Assembly: GCA_963729935.1 (NCBI GenBank)
Contig: CAVSPW010000003.1
Coordinates: 1-31,312 of the forward strand
Direction: 5' to 3'
Source of the DNA: CAIKMD01 sp963729935
Lineage (GTDB): Bacteria > Pseudomonadota > Alphaproteobacteria > ATCC43930 > CGMCC-115725
DNA: 31,312 nt
In this document: piece by piece, positions 23,516-31,311 of the stretch
Layout: every line of letters starts with the position of its first letter
Numbering within the stretch: the first letter of the stretch is position 1
Program-made: the position numbers and the translations under genes
Notes under the pieces: generated by a model
The model's database searches: none
Told to the model about the DNA's origin: nothing
What the model saw: the letters and a program-made list of their open reading frames with translations, nothing else

Positions 23516-24025
23516 AGTGCCATATCCCCAACGCTCAGATGCAGTGGTGAACTCGCAAAAACGCTAATCGAATGATGGTAGGACAACAATCTAAAGTTTA
23601 GGTGAAAACCATTCATCCCCTATTGAGAGTGTTTGAACCCTGATTTCCTGAAGAGCCTATCCGGAACTGCGCGCAATCGAATTGCGCGGATAGGCGGATC
23701 GAAGAGGGCATCCTCCCTGAGCACGCTGTGCGGAGCAGGATCGGTGCCCGAGCTCGGGTTGCGCCGTGACAGGGCTCAAGCCGCTTTGGCGCGAAAAACG
23801 TGAGAAAGGCCCTCGGGGATCTCCGCGACTGGCCGGCCGATCGCGGCGGCTTTCTTGTGCTGCAAAAAACGGGGCGCCGGCGTGAGCGGCCGCAAATGGC
23901 GGTGATCCGCCAAACGGGGGATTCGCCCGATTTTGTCGCACAGGCTGCGCCGGTTCTCGCTTCATTGCACCCGATGCGGCCCGGCCCCGGAATGCGCGAA
24001 AAGCCTAATATTACGGCGGGTTTTG
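23516..24025. other. 510-bp stretch with no convincing gene
   Basis: Between the pentapeptide gene and tRNA-Thr I find no supportable coding region. Open frames here are short, Arg/Ser/Pro-rich, or run across the tRNA. The left 130 bases are AT-richer and should hold the pentapeptide-gene promoter. A strong inverted repeat lies at 23656-23694. Just after the tRNA 3' end, the leftward strand has a weak GCC/GGC stem ending in TTTT (about 23999-24025), a possible terminator. Confidence 0.6.
23656..23694. repeat. Imperfect inverted repeat
   Basis: CGCGCAAT (23670-23677) pairs perfectly with ATTGCGCG (23681-23688) around CGA. The outer CCTATC (23656-23661) pairs with GATAGG (23689-23694), leaving an eight-base bulge on one side. 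No T-run follows on either strand, so it is not an obvious terminator. Confidence 0.55.
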
Positions 24026-24100
<75 letters not shown>

Positions 24101-24260
24101 GCCCGCGGCGGAGATACACGAGGGGCCCTGCCTTGGCAAGGTTCGGCGTCCGGGCGCCTTCGCGACGCGCTCGATCATACGCATGAGAGATGCCGCGTGG
24201 CTTCGGCGACGGATGCCCGGCAGTCTTGACGGGTGCCTTCGTCCCGGCCACGCTTCAGCC

Positions 24261-24422
24261 ATGAGCAAAGGCGCTCCGGACGAACCGCACTTGACCCCGG
24301 AAGGCGAGCGCGCCGCCCAAGCGCGCGAGGAGCGCCAGGCGGCGGCGCTGCGCGCCAATCTCGTCCGGCGCAAGGCGCAGGCGCGTGAGCGTGCGGCGCC
24401 ACCGCCCGAGAAGAAGACTTGA
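24261..24422 (+). CDS. Small conserved hypothetical protein upstream of murA (53 aa)
   Basis: The ATG at 24261 opens 53 codons of a highly charged, probably helical protein (TPEGERAAQAREERQAAALRANLVRRKAQARERAA). I recall short Arg/Ala-rich proteins with a similar AALRANLxRRKAQAR core next to murA in other alphaproteobacteria, which favours a real gene. An in-frame ATG at 24183 would add a different, less plausible N-terminus. It ends 90 bases before murA on the same strand. No function is known to me; a basic helix could bind nucleic acid. Confidence 0.6.
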   Translation: MSKGAPDEPHLTPEGERAAQAREERQAAALRANLVRRKAQARERAAPPPEKKT

Positions 24423-24512
24423 GCCGCCAAGGGGTTGAGCGCTCGGGGCGCATCCCCTAAAACCCCTCACACCCGCCGCCCGCAATCTCCCCGGACGGGG
24501 GCAAGGTCAGTG

Positions 24513-25802
24513 ATGGATAAGATTCGCATCCGTGGCGGCAAGCCGCTTTCCGGCACCATCCCCATCGGCGGCGCCAAGAATGCGGCGTTGCCGCTTATGA
24601 CGGCGGCGCTCCTCACCGAGGAAACGCTCCTCCTGCGCCATGTTCCCGTTCTCGCCGACATCACGACCTTGTCGCATCTCCTGGTCCAGCACGGCGCCAC
24701 CATCACCATGGCGGGCGCGCAAAGCGCCAACGAGCACGGCCACGCGCTTCAGATCAATGCGCGGCGGATCGTCTCGACCACCGCGCCTTACGATCTCGTG
24801 CGTAAGATGCGCGCCTCGGTCCTGGTGCTGGGGCCGCTACTGGCGCGCTGCGGCGAGGCGCGGGTCTCGCTGCCGGGCGGCTGCGCGATCGGCACGCGGC
24901 CGGTCGATTTGCATATCAAGGGAATGGAGCGGCTGGGCGCGCAGATCGAGTTGCGCCAGGGTTATATGGAAGCCAAGGCCCCTCAGGGGCTCAAAGGCGC
25001 GGAAATCGTCTTCCCGATCGTTTCGGTGGGGGCCACCGAAAATCTCTTGATGGCGGCGACGCTCGCCGAGGGCGAAACGACGCTCGTCAATGCCGCGCGC
25101 GAGCCCGAGATCGTCGATCTCGCCGCGTGCCTCGTTTCGATGGGCGCGAAGATTTCCGGTGCCGGCACCGATCGCATCACGATCAGCGGCGTCAAGCGTC
25201 TTCATGGTGCCGAGCACAGCGTCGTGCCGGATCGCATCGAGATCGGCACCTATCTGATGGCGACCGCGATCACGGGCGGCGCGGTCGAACTCGTCGGCGC
25301 GCGCTACGATCTGGTCTCGGCGGTCGCGCGCAGTCTCGAGAGCGCCGGCGTCGAGATTTCCGAGACTCCCGGCGGTATCAGCGTCCGACGCAGCAATGCG
25401 CGGCTCAGCGGCGTCGACGTGATGACCGAGCCCTATCCCGGTTTCCCGACCGATCTTCAGGCGCAGATGATGGCGTTGATGGCCACGGCCGATGGCGCCG
25501 CGATGATTACGGAGACGATCTTCGAAAATCGCTTTATGCACGTGCCGGAGCTCTGCCGCATGGGCGCCAACATCAATGTCCATGGCGCGTCGGCGATGGT
25601 GCGGGGCGTGCCGCATCTGAACGGCGCGCCGGTGATGGCGACGGATTTGCGGGCTTCGGTTTCGCTCGTGCTGGCGGGGCTGGCGGCCGAAGGCGAAACC
25701 ACGGTCAATCGCATCTATCATCTCGATCGCGGCTATGAGCGCCTCGAGGAAAAACTGGCGGCTTGCGGCGCCGAGATCGAGCGCCTGCCGGGCGACGATT
25801 AG
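24513..25802 (+). CDS. murA: UDP-N-acetylglucosamine 1-carboxyvinyltransferase
   Basis: MurA transfers enolpyruvate from phosphoenolpyruvate to UDP-GlcNAc, the first committed step of peptidoglycan synthesis, in the cytoplasm. The 429-residue protein has the full two-domain EPSP-synthase-like length. Lys22-Asn23 (GGAKNAALP) and the catalytic Cys124 (LPGGCAIGTRPVDLH) are visible. The Cys is the residue attacked by fosfomycin, so the enzyme should be of the sensitive type. The C-terminal YPGFPTDLQAQ motif is present. The ATG at 24513 is chosen over an in-frame upstream ATG at 24435, since the family sequence MDKIRIRGG starts there; AAGGT precedes it weakly. It opens the operon that runs to yacG. 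Confidence 0.97.
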   Translation: MDKIRIRGGKPLSGTIPIGGAKNAALPLMTAALLTEETLLLRHVPVLADITTLSHLLVQHGATITMAGAQSANEHGHALQINARRIVSTTAPYDLVRKMRASVLVLGPLLARCGEARVSLPGGCAIGTRPVDLHIKGMERLGAQIELRQGYMEAKAPQGLKGAEIVFPIVSVGATENLLMAATLAEGETTLVNAAREPEIVDLAACLVSMGAKISGAGTDRITISGVKRLHGAEHSVVPDRIEIGTYLMATAITGGAVELVGARYDLVSAVARSLESAGVEISETPGGISVRRSNARLSGVDVMTEPYPGFPTDLQAQMMALMATADGAAMITETIFENRFMHVPELCRMGANINVHGASAMVRGVPHLNGAPVMATDLRASVSLVLAGLAAEGETTVNRIYHLDRGYERLEEKLAACGAEIERLPGDD

Positions 25803-25812
25803 GGGCGGGCTC

Positions 25813-26268
25813 GTGGCCGGGCTCAAGCTGCGTGCGGGCGACGCCGAGGATCTCGCCGTGATTTCGGCGATCCTTCAAGATGCGCTGGTGAGCGTGGGCG
25901 AGATGATCTATCTGCCCGAGGAGAGCCGCTTCGTGCTGGTGGCCAATCGCTTCCGCTGGGAGCCCCAGGCGCCCGGAACGCGGAAAGATTTCGAGCGCAC
26001 CTTGTCGGGTCTGCGCTTCGACGGCGTCACGGGCGTGCAACGGCGCGGCTTTCACCCCCGCGAGGAAGAGCGGATCCTTTCGCTTCTCGCCATCCGCGTG
26101 GAATTGACGGACGGTCCGGAGGGCAAGCCCAAGGCCGTCATCCTCGAATTCGCGGGCGGGAGCAGCGTCCGGCTGGAAGTCGGCGGACTCCTGTGCCATT
26201 TAGATGATCTCGGCGAGCCGTGGCCGACGCGGTGGCGGCCGAAGCATCCGGTCGCGGAATCGGACTAG
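25813..26268 (+). CDS. DUF2948 family protein
   Basis: This 151-residue cytoplasmic protein of unknown function is recognised from its sequence (LKLRAGDAEDLAVISAILQDALV; EESRFVLVANRFRWE; GVQRRGFHPREEERILSLLAI) and its usual place after murA in alphaproteobacteria. The start is a GTG at 25813 with GGGGCGGG just upstream, ten bases after the murA stop. An ATG further upstream in frame lies inside murA and is rejected. There is no signal peptide. The stop overlaps nothing, as the hisG start is taken at 26298. Confidence 0.82.
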   Translation: MAGLKLRAGDAEDLAVISAILQDALVSVGEMIYLPEESRFVLVANRFRWEPQAPGTRKDFERTLSGLRFDGVTGVQRRGFHPREEERILSLLAIRVELTDGPEGKPKAVILEFAGGSSVRLEVGGLLCHLDDLGEPWPTRWRPKHPVAESD

Positions 26269-26297
26269 TCTTCCGGCAATTCGAGGAGCGAATTTTC

Positions 26298-26960
26298 TTG
26301 CGCGGCAACGAGACGCTGGTATTGGCGCTGCCCCGGGGACGCATATTGGGCGAGGTCGCGCCGCTCTTGAAGCGGGCGGGCATCGAGATCGAGCGCGCCT
26401 TCGACGACCCGGATTCCCGGCAGTTGCGTTTCAACACCAACCACGACGGACTCGACGTCATTCGCGTGCGCAGCTTCGATGTCGCCACCTTCGTCGCCTT
26501 CGGCGCGGCGCAGCTCGGCGTCGCCGGCAATGACGTGCTGATGGAGTTCGACTATCCCGACATCTATGTCCCGCTCGACTTGAAAATCGGTCGCTGCCGG
26601 CTCGTGGTCGCCGCGCCCAAGGAGGATGCCGGACGCGACGATCCTTCGCGCTGGAGCCATGTGCGCATCGCGACCAAATACCCGGAGGTGACGCGCCGGT
26701 ATTTCGCGCAGCGCGGCGTCCAGGCGGAATGCATCGTGCTGAACGGCGCGATGGAGCTGGCGCCGAGCATGGGGCTGTCGCGCGAGATCGTCGATCTCGT
26801 TGCGACCGGGAGCACCTTGCGCGCGAACGGGCTCGTCGAGATCGAACACATCGCCGATATCACGTCGCGCTTCATCGTCAACCGCGCGGCGCTGAAGACC
26901 CGCGCGCTGGACATGGGGTCTTGGATCGAGCGTTTCCGCGAGGCCGCCGATGCCGCTTGA
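26298..26960 (+). CDS. hisG: ATP phosphoribosyltransferase, short form
   Basis: Catalyses the first step of histidine synthesis, joining ATP and PRPP. The 220-residue length and absence of a C-terminal regulatory domain mark the short form, which needs the HisRS-like subunit HisZ. No hisZ is in this window. Family motifs are LVLALPRGRIL at the start, FGAAQLGVAGNDVLME and LVATGSTLRANGL, the PRPP loop. The start is taken as the TTG at 26298, since GAGGAG lies eight bases before it and the homologous part begins there. A GTG at 26220 is possible but would overlap DUF2948 by 49 bases and add a poorly conserved leader. The 3' end overlaps hisD by 11 bases. Confidence 0.9.
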   Translation: MRGNETLVLALPRGRILGEVAPLLKRAGIEIERAFDDPDSRQLRFNTNHDGLDVIRVRSFDVATFVAFGAAQLGVAGNDVLMEFDYPDIYVPLDLKIGRCRLVVAAPKEDAGRDDPSRWSHVRIATKYPEVTRRYFAQRGVQAECIVLNGAMELAPSMGLSREIVDLVATGSTLRANGLVEIEHIADITSRFIVNRAALKTRALDMGSWIERFREAADAA

Positions 26961-28251
26961 GCTCGACGCCCAGGCGCCCGGCTTCGCCGCGGAATTCGCG
27001 CGCTTCCTCGATGCCAAGCGCGAAGTTGCGGCGGATGTCGATGCCGCCGTCGCCGCGATCCTCGAGGATGTGCGCTCGCGCGGCGATGCGGCGCTCATCG
27101 AACACACCAAGCGTCTCGACCGCCTCGATCTCGATGCGGCGACGATGCGGGTCGCCGCCGCGGACATCGCCGGCGCTGCGAAGGCCTGTGCGCCGGCAGC
27201 GCTTTCGGCGCTGCGTTTCGCGCAGGAGCGGATCGAGGCCTATCACCGCAAGCAGCTGCCGCAGGATCTCGATTACACCGACGCGGCCGGCGTCCGGCTG
27301 GGCGCGCGCTGGCGGCCGATCGCGTCGGTCGGGCTTTACGTGCCGGGCGGGACCGCGTCCTATCCGTCTTCCGTGCTGATGAACGCCATTCCCGCCAAGG
27401 TCGCGGGCGTTCCGCGCATCGTCATGGCGGTGCCGGCGCCCGGAGGCGTGCTCAACCCGCTCGTGCTCGCCGCCGCTGAGATCGCCGGCGTCGGCGAGAT
27501 CTATCGCATCGGGGGCGCGCAGGCGGTCGGCGCGCTCGCCTATGGCACGGCGACGATCGCGCCGGTCGACAAGATCACCGGTCCCGGCAACGCCTATGTC
27601 GCTGCCGCCAAGCGGCGCGTTTTCGGCACGGTCGGCATCGATATGATCGCCGGGCCGTCGGAAATCCTGGTGGTGGCGGACGGCGCCAACGATCCGCAAT
27701 GGATCGCCGCCGATCTGCTGTCGCAGGCCGAGCATGACAGCGCCGCGCAGGCCATCCTCATCACCGACGACAAGGGTTTTGCGGGCGCGGTTCGCGATGC
27801 GGTTGAGCGCGAGCTCGCGGCATTGCCGCGCCGCGCCATCGCGCGCGCGAGCTGGGAGAAGCACGGCGCGATCATTCTGGTGCGGGATTTCGCCGCGGCG
27901 CTGCCCTTGATCGACCGGATCGCCGCCGAGCATATCGAACTCGCCATCGAGAATCCGATGGAATTCGCGGCGCGCATCGATCATGCGGGCGCGATCTTTC
28001 TCGGCCGGCACACGCCCGAGGCCGTCGGCGATTACGTGGCCGGGCCGAACCATGTGCTGCCGACCGCGCGCAGCGCGCGGTTTTCCTCGGGCCTCGGCGT
28101 GCTCGATTTCATGAAACGGACGTCGCTCTTGAGCTGCGACGCGGCAAGCCTCAAGGCGATCGGGCCGGCGGCGATCACGCTTGCCGAGGCCGAAGGGCTG
28201 GACGCCCATGCGCGCTCGATCGCGATCCGCCTGAATCTCGGCGATTCATGA
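26950..28251 (+). CDS. hisD: Histidinol dehydrogenase
   Basis: Oxidises L-histidinol to L-histidine in two NAD-dependent steps, the end of the histidine pathway. The 433-residue protein has normal length. The zinc site is complete: Gln259 and His262 (LLSQAEHDS), Asp361 (VGDYVAG) and His420 (GLDAHARS). Catalytic Glu327-His328 (IAAEHIEL) and His368 (GPNHVLPT) are also present. Its numbering almost coincides with the E. coli enzyme. The start overlaps hisG by 11 bases and the stop overlaps the next gene by four (ATGA), so translation is coupled throughout. Assignment is essentially certain. Confidence 0.97.
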   Translation: MPLELDAQAPGFAAEFARFLDAKREVAADVDAAVAAILEDVRSRGDAALIEHTKRLDRLDLDAATMRVAAADIAGAAKACAPAALSALRFAQERIEAYHRKQLPQDLDYTDAAGVRLGARWRPIASVGLYVPGGTASYPSSVLMNAIPAKVAGVPRIVMAVPAPGGVLNPLVLAAAEIAGVGEIYRIGGAQAVGALAYGTATIAPVDKITGPGNAYVAAAKRRVFGTVGIDMIAGPSEILVVADGANDPQWIAADLLSQAEHDSAAQAILITDDKGFAGAVRDAVERELAALPRRAIARASWEKHGAIILVRDFAAALPLIDRIAAEHIELAIENPMEFAARIDHAGAIFLGRHTPEAVGDYVAGPNHVLPTARSARFSSGLGVLDFMKRTSLLSCDAASLKAIGPAAITLAEAEGLDAHARSIAIRLNLGDS

Positions 28252-28730
28252 CCAAAGCGCGACGCGTGCATCGCATCTCAAAAATCACGCTCGACGAGCA
28301 ATCCGTCGTCCGCCGCAACGCCGATGTCGAGCACGAGCGAGCGGTCGCGATTTCGGATCTGCTTGCCGAGAACAGCTTCATTCCGCGCTCCTCGCTTGCC
28401 GGGCCGTTCCACCTCCATCTGGGTGTCGCGGAGAATCGCCTCCTGCTCGATATCCGCGACAAGTCCGGCACGTCGCTCGAGCAGGTGGTGCTGCCCTTGT
28501 CGGCCTTCCGCAATATCGTCAAAGACTATTTCATGATTTGCGGCAGCTATTACAGCGCCGTGCGGGAGGCGAGCCCGTCGAAGATCGAGGCGATCGATAT
28601 GGGGCGGCGCGCGCTCCATAACGAGGGGGGCGAGAAATTGCGCGAACGCCTGGCCGAGCATGTCGAGGTCGATCTCAATACGGCGCGACGCCTCTTCACG
28701 CTGCTCTGCGTCCTGCACATCCGGGGCTAG
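28248..28730 (+). CDS. UPF0262 family protein
   Basis: This 160-residue cytoplasmic protein belongs to UPF0262, a family that as far as I recall is confined to alphaproteobacteria and has no known function. It is recognised by VHRISKITLDEQSVVRRN, the central FHLHLGVAENRLLLDIRD and the PSKIEAIDMGRRALHNEG segment. The start overlaps the hisD stop by four bases. One base separates its stop from the next ATG. Its fixed place between hisD and a phosphatase gene is the chief clue, but gives no function. Confidence 0.9.
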   Translation: MTKARRVHRISKITLDEQSVVRRNADVEHERAVAISDLLAENSFIPRSSLAGPFHLHLGVAENRLLLDIRDKSGTSLEQVVLPLSAFRNIVKDYFMICGSYYSAVREASPSKIEAIDMGRRALHNEGGEKLRERLAEHVEVDLNTARRLFTLLCVLHIRG

Positions 28731-28731
28731 G

Positions 28732-29166
28732 ATGGCGCGGCTCCCGGGAAGCGTGCTCTTCGCCTGCACCTTGAATTCGATTCGCTCGCCGATGGCGGCG
28801 GGGCTCATGCGCCAGATTCACGGCCGAAATGTGTTCGTCGATTCGGTCGGCGTGCGGACCGCGCCGATCGATCCGTTTGCCGTCGCGGTGATGGCGGAGA
28901 TCGGCGTCGACCTCGTCGCGCATCAGGCGAAGAGTTTCGAGGATCTCGACGACACGTCGTTCGATCTGGTGATATCTCTCTCGCCCGACGCGCAGCACGC
29001 GGCGGTCGAGCTCACGCGCGCCGCGGCCTGCGAGGTCGAGTTCTGGCCGGTCTTCGATCCGACGGCGGCCGAGAACAGCCGGGCGGAAAGGCTCGCGGCC
29101 TACCGTCTCGTGCGCGATCACCTGAAGAAGCGCATTCTCGACCGCTTTCCGCCGCCATCGTCATGA
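28732..29166 (+). CDS. Low-molecular-weight protein-tyrosine-phosphatase/arsenate reductase-like protein
   Basis: This 144-residue protein has the P-loop Cx5R: Cys12 to Arg18 (FACTLNSIRSP) and the general-acid Asp109 (FWPVFDPT) of low-molecular-weight phosphatases. The loop differs from the common CxGNxCRS in lacking the second Cys, which is used for redox control or arsenate reduction in relatives. It therefore looks like a phosphatase, not an arsenate reductase. It starts one base after the UPF0262 stop and overlaps maf by four bases. The longer frame upstream is a shadow of UPF0262. The phosphorylated substrate is unknown. Confidence 0.85.
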   Translation: MARLPGSVLFACTLNSIRSPMAAGLMRQIHGRNVFVDSVGVRTAPIDPFAVAVMAEIGVDLVAHQAKSFEDLDDTSFDLVISLSPDAQHAAVELTRAAACEVEFWPVFDPTAAENSRAERLAAYRLVRDHLKKRILDRFPPPSS

Positions 29167-29738
29167 CGGTGCGCCTTATTCTTGCTTCCGCCTCGCCGCG
29201 CCGCCGCGAATTATTGGCGCAGGTCGGCATCGTGCCGGATGCGATCGATCCCGCCGATATCGACGAGCGGCCCTTGCCGCGTGAATTGCCGCTTCCCCAT
29301 GCCGAAAGGCTGGCGGCCGAAAAGGCGCGCCGCGTCGCCGAGCGTCACCCCGGCGCGTTCGTGCTCGGCGCCGATACGGTGGTCGCTTGCGGGCGGCGCA
29401 TTCTCCCCAAGGCCGAGACGCCGGAGGAGGCGCGCCACTGTCTCGAACTTCTCTCCGGCAGGCGGCATCGCGTTCATGGCGGGATTGCCCTGGTGACGCC
29501 GCAAGGCAAACTGGTCGGCCGCCGCGCGACGACCTTGGTGGCGATGAAGCGGCTGACGCCGCGCGAGATCGAGGATTACGTCGCGAGCGGCGAATGGCGG
29601 GGCAAGGCGGGCGGCTATGCGATCCAGGGGATCGCCGCGTGCTTCGTGCGCGGCATCGTCGGCTCCTACAGCAACGTCGTCGGCCTGCCGCTCTTCGAGA
29701 CGGTCGCCTTGCTCGCCGGTCAGGGCTTTGCGCGGTGA
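29163..29738 (+). CDS. maf: Maf family nucleotide pyrophosphatase
   Basis: Maf proteins hydrolyse non-canonical or canonical nucleoside triphosphates to monophosphates and can slow septum formation. The 191-residue protein has the conserved SASPRRRELL loop (residues 8-17), the GADTVV acidic strand (about 69-74), and the GKAGGYAIQG motif near 142. Length is normal. It overlaps the upstream gene by four bases (ATGA) and the RNase gene by four (GTGA). In other alphaproteobacteria I recall infA just before maf, but here no gene separates them. Which Maf subclass (YhdE or YceF) it belongs to cannot be settled by eye. Confidence 0.92.
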   Translation: MTVRLILASASPRRRELLAQVGIVPDAIDPADIDERPLPRELPLPHAERLAAEKARRVAERHPGAFVLGADTVVACGRRILPKAETPEEARHCLELLSGRRHRVHGGIALVTPQGKLVGRRATTLVAMKRLTPREIEDYVASGEWRGKAGGYAIQGIAACFVRGIVGSYSNVVGLPLFETVALLAGQGFAR

Positions 29739-30937
29739 GCCGGACGCTCTTCGTTTCGGTCTCGCCCGGCGAGATCTGGGCGGCGCTCGACGTGAAGAGC
29801 GAACTCGCCGCGTTGCGCCTTCAACGCATGGCCGCGCCGAGCCGGGCGGGCGAGATTTATCTCGGCCGCGTCGTCGCGCTGCGGCCCGAGCTGCCGGCGG
29901 CATGGATCGAGATCGGCCTCGATCGGCCCGGCTTTCTCGACGCGCGCGACGCCGATCCGCGGCGCGGTCTCGCGGGATTGACCGAAGGCGAGGCGCTCAT
30001 CGTCGAGGTGGTGAAGGAAGCGCGCGCCGACAAAGCGGTCGGGCTTCGCGTGCTGCGCGCGAAGGACGCGCGGCGCGCGGCGGTCGAAGCGGCGGCGCGG
30101 GCGGCCACGCCGCCAACGCGCCTCGATACGCCGCAGCCGCCGATCCTGTCGCTGCTGGCCGCGTTTTCGAAACCCTGGCCCGATCGTATCGTGATCGACG
30201 ACCGGAGCAGCTTCGCGCAAGCGCGCGGCTTTCTGGCGCGCCAGAATTCCGATCTTTCCGACCGCCTCGTGCTTTACACCGGGACGGCGCCGCTTTTCGA
30301 TCATGCGGGACTGATCGGGGCGATCGAGAAAGCGCTGCAGCCGCGCGTCGCGCTTCCCGGCGGCGGCGCGCTCCATATCGAAGCGACGCATGCGGCGACC
30401 GTGATCGACGTCGATAGCGGCAAGGCGGCGGCGCTCGCCGCCAATCTCGAAGCCGCGCGCGTGGCGGCCCGCCAGATCCGCCTGCGCAATCTGGCCGGTC
30501 CGATCGTGGTCGATTTTGTCGGCATGAAGAAGCGCGGCGACCGCGAGAAGGTCCTGGCCGCGTTCCAGGAGGCGCTCGCCGCCGATCCCGAGAAACCGGA
30601 ATTGTTGGGCTGGACGCGGCTCGGCCATGTCGAGCTCGTGCGCCGGCGTCGCGAGGCGCCGCTGGCCGAGATACTGTTCGAAACCGTGCCGGGCGGACCA
30701 TTGCGCAAGACGGCCCTCACCGTCGCGCTCGAAGCGTTGCGCGCGGCCGAGCGCGAAGCCTTGGCCCAGCCGGGACGGGCCTTATCGCTGTCGGCGCACC
30801 CGGATGTGATCGCGACGCTGGCGGCGGGCGAGGGGCGGGCGGCACGCCAAGCCTTGGAACTCCGTCTCGGGCGCGCGCTCGCTCTCGCGGCCGAGCCGCA
30901 GCGGACACGCGAGAGCTTCGATATTCGCGCCCCATAG
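29735..30937 (+). CDS. Compact RNase E/G family ribonuclease
   Basis: This 400-residue endoribonuclease-like protein is shorter than E. coli RNase G (489). An S1-like region is seen at about residues 36-110 (GEIYLGRVVALRP; WIEIGLDRPGFLDA). The metal site of the DNase-I-like part is present: Asp225 in TVIDVDSGK and Asp260 in IVVDFVGM, which correspond to Asp303 and Asp346 of RNase E. Asn305 is replaced by Asp227. The Zn-link CPxCxG is absent, so it may not tetramerise as RNase E does. The start is the GTG at 29735 overlapping the maf stop; the longer frame upstream is a shadow of maf. It probably processes rRNA or mRNA. Confidence 0.86.
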   Translation: MSRTLFVSVSPGEIWAALDVKSELAALRLQRMAAPSRAGEIYLGRVVALRPELPAAWIEIGLDRPGFLDARDADPRRGLAGLTEGEALIVEVVKEARADKAVGLRVLRAKDARRAAVEAAARAATPPTRLDTPQPPILSLLAAFSKPWPDRIVIDDRSSFAQARGFLARQNSDLSDRLVLYTGTAPLFDHAGLIGAIEKALQPRVALPGGGALHIEATHAATVIDVDSGKAAALAANLEAARVAARQIRLRNLAGPIVVDFVGMKKRGDREKVLAAFQEALAADPEKPELLGWTRLGHVELVRRRREAPLAEILFETVPGGPLRKTALTVALEALRAAEREALAQPGRALSLSAHPDVIATLAAGEGRAARQALELRLGRALALAAEPQRTRESFDIRAP

Positions 30938-30952
30938 TCTATTGATCTTCGC

Positions 30953-31159
30953 ATGAGCGCCGCCCCGCCGAAAATTCCGGTCGCCAATTGCCCGATCTGC
31001 GGCAGGCCGGCCGTCGAGCAGCACCGCCCGTTCTGCTCGCGCCGTTGCGCCTTGATCGATCTCGGGCGCTGGGTCGGCGGCAATTACCGCGTGCCCGCGC
31101 ATGGCAATGACGACGCGGAAGAAGACTCGCCGGCCGCGGAGGACGAAGAGCCGGATTGA
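30953..31159 (+). CDS. yacG: DNA gyrase inhibitor YacG
   Basis: This 68-residue zinc-finger protein matches YacG, which binds GyrB and blocks DNA binding by gyrase. Four cysteines form the zinc site: Cys13 and Cys16 (NCPICG), Cys28 and Cys32 (FCSRRCALIDLG). The tail after Trp40 is acidic (EEDSPAAEDEEPD), a common end in alphaproteobacterial forms. It starts 15 bases after the RNase stop and is the last gene of the operon before a terminator. Confidence 0.93.
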   Translation: MSAAPPKIPVANCPICGRPAVEQHRPFCSRRCALIDLGRWVGGNYRVPAHGNDDAEEDSPAAEDEEPD

Positions 31160-31176
31160 CGGGGGAGAGCCGGGCG

Positions 31177-31206
31177 CGGCCGGGCTGGACACTCCGGCCG
31201 ATTTTT
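31177..31206 (+). terminator. Rho-independent terminator after yacG
   Basis: CGGCCGG (31177-31183) pairs perfectly with CCGGCCG (31194-31200) around a ten-base loop and is followed by ATTTTT. It ends the murA-to-yacG operon and insulates the tRNA that follows 30 bases later. Confidence 0.85.
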
Positions 31207-31235
31207 GCGATAAGCCACGGCCCGCCGGTGGCGGC

Positions 31236-31311
31236 GCCCAGGTAGCTCAGTTGGTAGAGCACGTGACTGAAAATCACGGTGTCGGTGGTTCGATTCCGCC
31301 CCTGGGCACCA
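31236..31311 (+). tRNA. tRNA-Phe (GAA anticodon)
   Basis: The acceptor GCCCAGG pairs with CCTGGGC. The D-arm is TAGCTCAGTTGGTAGAGC, the anticodon stem CGTGA/TCACG encloses CTGAAAA with anticodon GAA, and the T-arm loop reads TTCGATT. A discriminator A and an encoded CCA complete 76 bases. It sits just past the yacG terminator, a common place for it in alphaproteobacteria. Confidence 0.97.

Noticed and set aside
23600..23640. A tRNA-like GGGTTCAAAC segment on the leftward strand
   Set aside because: No T-stem, acceptor or anticodon arm can be formed around it.
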